NCBI GenBank assembly: GCA_019689695.1
Contig: JADGHA010000072.1
Span: forward strand, 1 to 12,532
Direction of reading: 5' to 3'
DNA from: Micromonosporaceae bacterium
Lineage (GTDB): Bacteria; Actinomycetota; Actinomycetes; Mycobacteriales; Micromonosporaceae
DNA: 12,532 nt
In this document: positions 6,504-12,532 of the stretch, piece by piece
Position numbering within the stretch: position 1 is the first letter of the stretch
Layout of the letters: each line of letters begins with the position of its first letter
Position numbers and translations under genes: made by a program
Notes under the pieces: model-generated
What the model was told of the DNA's origin: nothing
Databases searched by the model: none
The model's input: the letters and a program-made list of their open reading frames with translations, nothing else

Positions 6504-7195
6504 CACCGCCGTACCCCCGGGTACTCGTCGACGATCGCCTCGGTCTCGTGCGCCAGGTACGCCGCGAACCACGCCGCCGCCCAGCTGGCGACCTGCTCCA
6601 GGGCGCCCGGCTCGGGGAACAGGTGGCTGGCGCCGGAGACCACCCGCAGCTGGTGCGGGGCGCTCATCGCCTCGGCGACGTCCTCGTTGAGGCGCAGCAC
6701 CTGGCGGTCGGCGCCGCCGACGATGAGCAGGGTGGGGGCGCGTACCCGGTCCAGCGCCTCGCCGGCCAGGTCGGGCCGGCCGCCCCGGCTGACCACCGCG
6801 CCCACCACGTCCGGCCGGTCGGCGGCGGCGACCAGCGCGGCGGCCGCGCCGGTGCTCGCCCCGAACAGGCCGACCGGCAGCTCGCGCGTGGCGGCGAGCC
6901 GGCCCAGCCAGTCGATGGCGCCGGCGAGCCGGCGGGCGAGCAGCCCGATGTCGAACCGCAACGCCCCGGACTCCTCGTCGAAGCGCTCCTCCCCGACGGT
7001 CAGCAGGTCCGCCAGTACGGTGGCGAACCCGGCGTCGCACAGCCGCTGGGCGACCATCCGGTTGCGCGGGCTGTGCCGGGAGCTGCCTGAGCCGTGTGCG
7101 AAGAGCACCACGCCCCGCGCCGGCTCCGGGACGCTCAGGTCGGCCTCCAGCGTCACGCCGCTCGTCTCGATCGCCACCGGGGTGTCCGCGTACAT
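6503..7195 (-). CDS. Dienelactone-hydrolase-like alpha/beta hydrolase
   Basis: The 230-residue product is an alpha/beta hydrolase of the dienelactone hydrolase type seen next to, or fused with, the phosphoribosyltransferase that follows. It has LFAHGSGSSRHSPRN (31-45) as the oxyanion and loop region, the nucleophile elbow GASTG at 112-116 with Ser114, the acid Asp163 in VGGADRQV, and the base His191 in GASHLFPEPG. Ser rather than Cys is the nucleophile, unlike classical dienelactone hydrolases, which use Cys. It is cytoplasmic and its substrate is unknown. The start is ATG 7195, where the sequence MYADTPVAIETSGVTLEADL begins a normal first strand; CAGG lies a few bases upstream and GGCGGGG further back. 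The open frame extends far upstream on this strand but into the divergent transporter gene, which is not credible. It is first in a two-gene unit and is divergent from the MMPL gene with a 244-base gap. Confidence 0.88.
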   Translation of the reverse strand: MYADTPVAIETSGVTLEADLSVPEPARGVVLFAHGSGSSRHSPRNRMVAQRLCDAGFATVLADLLTVGEERFDEESGALRFDIGLLARRLAGAIDWLGRLAATRELPVGLFGASTGAAAALVAAADRPDVVGAVVSRGGRPDLAGEALDRVRAPTLLIVGGADRQVLRLNEDVAEAMSAPHQLRVVSGASHLFPEPGALEQVASWAAAWFAAYLAHETEAIVDEYPGVRR

Positions 7196-7312
7196 GACCT
7201 GGCGTTTACCCCGCCACCGCCTTGTCACACACCCCGGTCCAGCGCGGGCCGGCGGCGCCTCGGGGGCCGCCTGCGCCGGCTGACCTGCGGCTGAACCGCC
7301 TGCCGTCAGGGA

Positions 7313-7329
7313 TACCCCCGACCGGGGTA
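7313..7329. promoter_or_regulatory. TACCCC-N5-GGGGTA dyad, CsoR-like operator candidate
   Basis: A 6-bp inverted repeat TACCCC (7313-7318) and GGGGTA (7324-7329) with spacer CGACC sits in the divergent gap between the dienelactone-hydrolase-like gene and the MMPL gene. GC-tracts flanked by TA are the known form of operators for the CsoR/RcnR/FrmR family of metal or small-molecule sensors. No such regulator gene is in the window. The assignment rests on this resemblance only. Confidence 0.4.
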
Positions 7330-7350
7330 GGGGTCGCCCGCGCCGGCTTC

Positions 7351-7379
7351 TCCGGGACAAGCGCGGGTCGCTTCCCGGA
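7351..7379 (+). promoter_or_regulatory. Bulged hairpin upstream of the MMPL gene
   Basis: TCCGGGA (7351-7357) and AGCG (7360-7363) pair with CGCT (7369-7372) and TCCCGGA (7373-7379), giving 11 base pairs with a two-base bulge (CA) and a five-base loop. It lies about 60 bases before the MMPL start. It could be a protein-binding dyad or, if transcribed, a leader hairpin. The remainder of the 7196-7439 gap shows no clear -35/-10 pair. Confidence 0.4.
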
Positions 7380-7424
7380 TGGCACGGCCGCTGTCCCTTT
7401 CTAGCGTCATCCGTGGCTATCAAC

Positions 7425-7432
7425 GGGAGGAG
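7425..7432 (+). promoter_or_regulatory. Ribosome-binding site deciding the MMPL start
   Basis: GGGAGGAG at 7425-7432 lies seven bases before the ATG at 7440. It would be inside the coding region if the upstream in-frame GTG at 7413 were used, so it supports ATG 7440. Confidence 0.75.
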
Positions 7433-7439
7433 TACGCGG

Positions 7440-9656
7440 ATGACCAAGCGACCGGTGACGGTGCGCGTGGCGAGATGGAGCGCCGAGCACCCGTGGCGCG
7501 CCATGGCGCTGTGGGTGGTCTTCGTCGCGGTGTGCTTCGTGGGCGGCAACGCAGCCGGCTTCACCGAGGCGACCGACGACGGCAACATCGGGGAGGCCGG
7601 CCGGGCCTCCGCCATCGTCGACTCGGGTGACTTCGACAACCCGGCCAAGGACAACGTCCTGATCACTGCGCGCAGCGGCGCGCTGGATCAGGCGGCCGCG
7701 CGGGCCGTCGCCGATGAGGTGACCAACCGGATGCGGGCCCTGCCCGAGGTGGCCACCGTGGACGAGCCGATCCCGGCGCGCAACGGCAAGGCGCTGCTGG
7801 TCCCGATCACCATGAAGGGCGATCCGGACACGGCCGAGGACCGGGTGCAGCCGCTGCTGGACACCACGGCCGCGATCCAGGCCGCCCACCCCGACCTACG
7901 CATCGAGGAGGTCGGTGGCCCGTCGATCGGCAAGGCGCTGGACGACACCCTCGGGAAGGACTTCAAGCAGGCCGAGCTGCTCAGCCTGCCGGTGACGCTG
8001 GCCATCCTGGTCATCGCCTTCGGCGCGCTGATCGCGGCCGCGGTCCCGGTCCTGCTCGCCCTATCCTCGGTGGTCGCCGCGTTCGGACTGTCCACTCTGG
8101 CCTCCCACCTGATCCCCGGTACGGACACCACCAACAGCGTCATCCTGCTGATCGGCATGGCGGTCGGGGTGGACTACTCGCTGTTCTACGTGCGCCGGGA
8201 ACGGGAAGAGCGGGCCAAGGGTCGCCAGCACCTCGACGCGGTGGAGATCGCCGCGGAGACCTCCGGCCACGCCGTGGTGGTCTCCGGCCTGGCCGTGATG
8301 ATCGCGATGGCCGGCCTGTTCCTCGCCAGCGACACCGTCTTCTCGTCACTGGCCGTCGGGTCGATCCTGGTCGTCCTGGTCGCCGTGATCGGTTCGCTGA
8401 CCGTGCTGCCCGCGCTGCTGGCCAAGCTCGGCCGCTGGGTGGACCGGCCCCGGGTGCCGCTGCTGTGGCGGCTGACCGCTCGCGGCGCCGGGCGGCACGG
8501 CCAGCCGGCGCGGCCCCGGCTATGGCCGTTCCTGCTGCGCCCCGCCCTGCGGTACCCGCTGGTCACCCTGCTGATCTCGGCCGGCGCGCTGGCCGCCCTC
8601 GCCGTGCCGGCGACCGGGATGACGCTGAAGTTCCCCGGTGCCGAGGACCTGCCCCGCACCACGGCCGCCATGCAGGCGTACGACCGGCTGACCGAGGCCT
8701 ACCCGAGCAACGGCACCACGCACCTGGTGGCGGTGAAGGCCCCGGCGGCGAAGGCGGGCGAGGTCAAGGCGGCGCTCACCGAGCTGGCCGACCGGACCGG
8801 GAAAGACCCGCTGTTCGCGCCGTACGACGGGGACGCGCCGGACATCGACGTCTCGGCGGACCGGCGGGTGAGCACCCTGGTGGTGGCCACGCCCTACGCC
8901 AGCCGCAGCGACGAGGCCAAGCAGTCGCTGGTCAAGCTCCGCACCGAGCTGGTGCCGGCCACGCTGGGCAAGCTCTCCGGCGTGGAGTACGCCGTCGGCG
9001 GTGACGTGGCGGCGAGTGAGGACTACGCCAAGCACGTGCGCGACACGCTGCCGCTGGTGATGGCGTTCGTGCTGGCGCTGACCCTGCTGGTGATGGTGCT
9101 GACGTTCCGCTCGGTCGTGGTGGCGGTGACCTCGATCGGCCTGAACCTGCTCTCCGCGGCCGCCTCGTACGGCCTGCTGGTGGTGGTCTTCCAGGGGCAC
9201 TGGGCGGAGGACCTGCTCGGCTTCACCTCGATGGAGGCGATCGTCTCCTGGCTGCCGCTGTTCCTCTTCGTCGTCCTGTTCGGACTGTCCATGGACTACC
9301 ACGTGTTCGTGGTCAGCCGGATCCGGGAGGCGGTCCGCAACGGGATGCCGACCCGGGACGCGGTGCGCCACGGCATCACCACCTCCGCCGGTACGGTGAC
9401 CAGCGCGGCGGTCGTGATGGTGGGCGTGTTCTCCATCTTCGCCACGCTCAGCACGATCGACATGAAGCAGCTCGGCATCGGGCTGGCCGCGGCGATCCTG
9501 CTGGACGCGACGGTGATCCGGGCAGTGGTGCTGCCGTCGGTGATGACCCTGCTCGGCAAGGCGAACTGGTGGGCGCCGCGGTTCCTGCGCGGGCGCGAGC
9601 CGCTGGCCGAGCCGGCCGGCCGGCCGCTCGAGCCGGAGCTGGCGTCGGCCCGCTGA
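7440..9656 (+). CDS. MMPL-family (RND superfamily) membrane transporter
   Basis: The 738-residue product has the two-fold RND layout. A first helix at about 22-40 is followed by an extracytoplasmic loop (about 41-180), a block of five helices (about 181-330), then a helix at about 372-392, a second large loop (about 393-535) and five more helices (about 537-705). The proton-relay signatures occur in both halves, GMAVGVDYSLFYVRRERE with Asp245-Tyr246 and FGLSMDYHVFVVSRIRE with Asp619-Tyr620. MMPL proteins use the proton gradient to export lipids, siderophores or hydrophobic drugs. In non-mycolate actinomycetes the substrates are mostly unknown, and nothing nearby makes a lipid or antibiotic. 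The length is typical of the shorter actinobacterial members. It stands alone, is divergent from the hydrolase/phosphoribosyltransferase pair, and is followed by a strong hairpin. The start is ATG 7440, with GGGAGGAG seven bases upstream. Confidence 0.93.
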   Translation: MTKRPVTVRVARWSAEHPWRAMALWVVFVAVCFVGGNAAGFTEATDDGNIGEAGRASAIVDSGDFDNPAKDNVLITARSGALDQAAARAVADEVTNRMRALPEVATVDEPIPARNGKALLVPITMKGDPDTAEDRVQPLLDTTAAIQAAHPDLRIEEVGGPSIGKALDDTLGKDFKQAELLSLPVTLAILVIAFGALIAAAVPVLLALSSVVAAFGLSTLASHLIPGTDTTNSVILLIGMAVGVDYSLFYVRREREERAKGRQHLDAVEIAAETSGHAVVVSGLAVMIAMAGLFLASDTVFSSLAVGSILVVLVAVIGSLTVLPALLAKLGRWVDRPRVPLLWRLTARGAGRHGQPARPRLWPFLLRPALRYPLVTLLISAGALAALAVPATGMTLKFPGAEDLPRTTAAMQAYDRLTEAYPSNGTTHLVAVKAPAAKAGEVKAALTELADRTGKDPLFAPYDGDAPDIDVSADRRVSTLVVATPYASRSDEAKQSLVKLRTELVPATLGKLSGVEYAVGGDVAASEDYAKHVRDTLPLVMAFVLALTLLVMVLTFRSVVVAVTSIGLNLLSAAASYGLLVVVFQGHWAEDLLGFTSMEAIVSWLPLFLFVVLFGLSMDYHVFVVSRIREAVRNGMPTRDAVRHGITTSAGTVTSAAVVMVGVFSIFATLSTIDMKQLGIGLAAAILLDATVIRAVVLPSVMTLLGKANWWAPRFLRGREPLAEPAGRPLEPELASAR

Positions 9657-9668
9657 CTGACGGGGGTC

Positions 9669-9702
9669 CGGGGTCCGGTGTGTGTCGTCACACCGGACCC
9701 CG
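9669..9702. terminator. Strong bidirectional hairpin terminator
   Basis: A perfect 14-bp stem, CGGGGTCCGGTGTG (9669-9682) with CACACCGGACCCCG (9689-9702) and a six-base loop, lies between the MMPL stop and the convergent LLM oxidoreductase stop at 9706. It is symmetric and has no U-tract, so it can serve both transcripts. Confidence 0.8.
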
Positions 9703-9705
9703 TAG

Positions 9706-10746
9706 TCATGCGTCCGTCCGGGCCAGCGCGTCGGCCACGTGCTCGGCGACCAGCTCGAATGACCGGATCCGGTCCTCGATGTCGTACACCATCGTGGTGA
9801 GCATCAGCTCGTCCGCGCGGGTCGCCGCCAACAGCGCGGAGAGTTGGGCGCGTACGGTCTGCGGCGATCCGATCGCCTGGCCCTCGCGGCGCTGCTCGAC
9901 GAAGGCCCGCTCCAGGTCGGTGTAGGGGTAGGCGGCGGCCTCCTCGGGGCTGGCCAGCGGCTCGGGGCGGCCGGCTCGCAGCCGCAGGAAGGACAGCCCG
10001 CTCGGGCCGGCCAGCCACTGCGCGCGCTCGTCGGTCTCCGCGCAGATGGTGCTGACCGCGACCATCGTGTACGGCCGGTCCAGCCACTGGGACGGCCGGA
10101 AGTGCCGGCGGTACAGAGCGAGCGCGGGAAGCGTGTTCTCGGCGCTGAAATGGTGCGCGAAGGCGAACGGCAGGCCGAGCATTCCGGCCAGCTGGGCGCT
10201 GTACCCGCTCGATCCGAGCAGCCACACCTCCGGCATGTCGCCGCGGCCGGGGTAGGCGCCGATCGGCAGCCGCGGGTCCCCGGTGAAGTAGCCGACCAGC
10301 TCGGCCAGCTCCTGCGGGAAGTTTTCGGCGGACAGCTCGGCCGTGCGGCGCAGCGCCCGGGCGGTGACCTGGTCGGTGCCTGGTGCCCGGCCGATGCCCA
10401 GGTCGATGCGCCCGGGGTGCAGCGCGTGCAGGGTGCCGAACTGTTCGGCGACGACAAGCGGCGCATGGTTGGGCAGCATCACCCCGCCCGAGCCGACCCG
10501 GATGGTCGAGGTGGCGGCGGCCAGGTGCGCGATGAGCACGGCCGGTGCGGAGCTGGCGATGGCCGGCATGTTGTGGTGCTCGGCCACCCAGATCCGCTGG
10601 TAGCCCAGCTGCTCGGTGCGCTTGGCCAGGGCGGTGGTGTGGCGGAGAGCTTCGCCGGTGGAGGCGCCGGCGGCGACCGGTGCGAGGTCCAGCACGGACA
10701 GCGGTACGTGGTTCACAAGATCCGGCAACCCGGCGCGGGCGGCCAA
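9706..10746 (-). CDS. LLM-class flavin-dependent oxidoreductase (luciferase-like monooxygenase)
   Basis: The product of 346 residues is a bacterial-luciferase-like TIM-barrel enzyme that uses reduced FMN or F420. Diagnostic segments are WVAEHHNM (53-60), RVGSGGVMLPNHAPLVVAEQ, HALHPGRIDLGIGRAPGTD, WLLGSSGYSAQLAG and the later FAHHFS. This pattern is that of the MsnO8-type group of LLM oxidoreductases, whose substrates are largely unassigned. It is cytoplasmic. The start is a TTG at 10746, chosen because AAGGGGA lies four bases upstream and a promoter-like pair lies just before it. An in-frame GTG at 10716 (VNHVPLSVLDLAPV) would give a start nearer to that of relatives but has no clear ribosome site. 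The gene is divergent from the chitinase gene with overlapping promoter elements, and convergent with the MMPL gene across a strong terminator. Confidence 0.9.
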   Translation of the reverse strand: MAARAGLPDLVNHVPLSVLDLAPVAAGASTGEALRHTTALAKRTEQLGYQRIWVAEHHNMPAIASSAPAVLIAHLAAATSTIRVGSGGVMLPNHAPLVVAEQFGTLHALHPGRIDLGIGRAPGTDQVTARALRRTAELSAENFPQELAELVGYFTGDPRLPIGAYPGRGDMPEVWLLGSSGYSAQLAGMLGLPFAFAHHFSAENTLPALALYRRHFRPSQWLDRPYTMVAVSTICAETDERAQWLAGPSGLSFLRLRAGRPEPLASPEEAAAYPYTDLERAFVEQRREGQAIGSPQTVRAQLSALLAATRADELMLTTMVYDIEDRIRSFELVAEHVADALARTDA

Positions 10747-10749
10747 TCT

Positions 10750-10756
10750 TCCCCTT
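10750..10756 (-). promoter_or_regulatory. Ribosome-binding site supporting the TTG start of the LLM gene
   Basis: On the minus strand AAGGGGA lies three bases before the TTG at 10746. With a transcription start near 10758, inferred from the promoter elements, the leader would be only about 12 bases long. No similar site precedes the alternative GTG at 10716. Confidence 0.5.
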
Positions 10757-10793
10757 GTTCTCTTAGTAAAGTTTCTTTATCGTCTGTTCTCAA
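10755..10793. promoter_or_regulatory. Overlapping divergent promoters and palindrome, LLM gene versus chitinase
   Basis: This AT-rich patch stands out in GC-rich DNA. On the plus strand, TTGTTC (10755-10760) and TATCGT (10778-10783) are 17 bases apart and fit a sigma-70-type promoter for the chitinase. On the minus strand, TTGAGA (10793-10788) and TTTACT (10770-10765) are also 17 bases apart and fit a promoter for the LLM gene. Between and across both -10 elements lies TAAAG-TTT-CTTTA (10767-10779), a 5-bp inverted repeat within TTAGTAAAGTTTCTTTA. A repressor there would block both promoters. The regulator is not identified. Confidence 0.6.
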
Positions 10794-10795
10794 TG

Positions 10796-10812
10796 GCGGG
10801 GAGAGTCCCCGC
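10796..10812 (+). promoter_or_regulatory. Leader hairpin of the chitinase transcript
   Basis: GCGGGGA (10796-10802) and TCCCCGC (10806-10812) form a perfect 7-bp stem with a GAG loop. It would start about five bases after the predicted transcription start and end about 20 bases before the ribosome-binding site GGAGGAA (10834-10840). A role in mRNA stability or attenuation is possible but unproven. Confidence 0.45.
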
Positions 10813-10842
10813 AGCGGGGGCGTGTTTCTCGGTGGAGGAAGC

Positions 10843-12468
<1,626 letters not shown>

Positions 12469-12470
12469 TT

Positions 12471-12483
12471 CCCACCCGGTGGG
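12471..12483 (+). terminator. Short hairpin after the chitinase gene
   Basis: CCCAC (12471-12475) and GTGGG (12479-12483) with a CCG loop start two bases after the chitinase stop codon. The stem is short and there is no U-tract, so it is a weak candidate. The remaining bases to 12532 are C-rich and show no gene. Confidence 0.35.
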
Positions 12484-12532
12484 GAGCCGGCGGGCCCAGC
12501 CCCCGACCCACCACAACCCCGGGACCCCCCAA

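Noticed and set aside
9844..10842. Possible long N-terminal extension of the chitinase
   Set aside because: The frame is open upstream through the LLM gene, but the ATG at 10843 has a strong ribosome site and begins a clear signal peptide.
10747..10842. DasR or classical Streptomyces chitinase operator upstream of the chitinase gene
   Set aside because: I looked for ACTGGTCTAGACCA-like sequence and found none. The only palindrome there is the TAAAG/CTTTA site.

Overview
The window is high-GC DNA with GC-rich third codon positions and several GTG or TTG starts. This points to an actinomycete. The mix of a CBM2-GH18 chitinase, a mycobacterial-type succinate-semialdehyde dehydrogenase and an MMPL transporter suggests Micromonosporaceae, but that is a judgement from overall protein character, not a search result.

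Layout, left to right: a decayed fragment of a secreted right-handed beta-helix protein (minus); an alpha/beta hydrolase of the formamidase/carboxylesterase type (minus); a small NYN/PIN-like nuclease-domain protein (plus); an OmpR/PhoB-family response regulator (minus) divergent from a membrane-anchored HtrA-like serine protease without a PDZ domain (plus); a HAD phosphatase/mutase-like protein (minus) divergent from gabD (plus); a two-gene unit of dienelactone-hydrolase-like protein then phosphoribosyltransferase (minus, stop and start codons overlapping by one base); an MMPL/RND transporter (plus); an LLM flavin-dependent monooxygenase (minus) divergent from a secreted chitinase (plus).

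Apart from the hydrolase/phosphoribosyltransferase pair, nearly every gene is its own transcription unit and strands alternate, so regulation sits in four divergent intergenic regions. Three carry structure worth reading: an 11-bp inverted repeat built from two CGGATCCG palindromes between the response regulator and the protease; a TACCCC-N5-GGGGTA dyad and a bulged hairpin upstream of the MMPL gene; and an AT-rich patch with overlapping back-to-back promoters and a small palindrome between the LLM oxidoreductase and the chitinase. Convergent ends are separated by hairpins at 3562-3578 and 9669-9702.

I see no rRNA, tRNA, CRISPR array, insertion sequence, phage gene or obvious defence or biosynthetic cluster. 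Most of the window is ordinary chromosomal accessory or housekeeping content. The most unusual points are an extra stretch of about 11 residues in the receiver domain of the response regulator, the kinase-less regulator facing a PDZ-less HtrA protease, and the split hydrolase/phosphoribosyltransferase pair.
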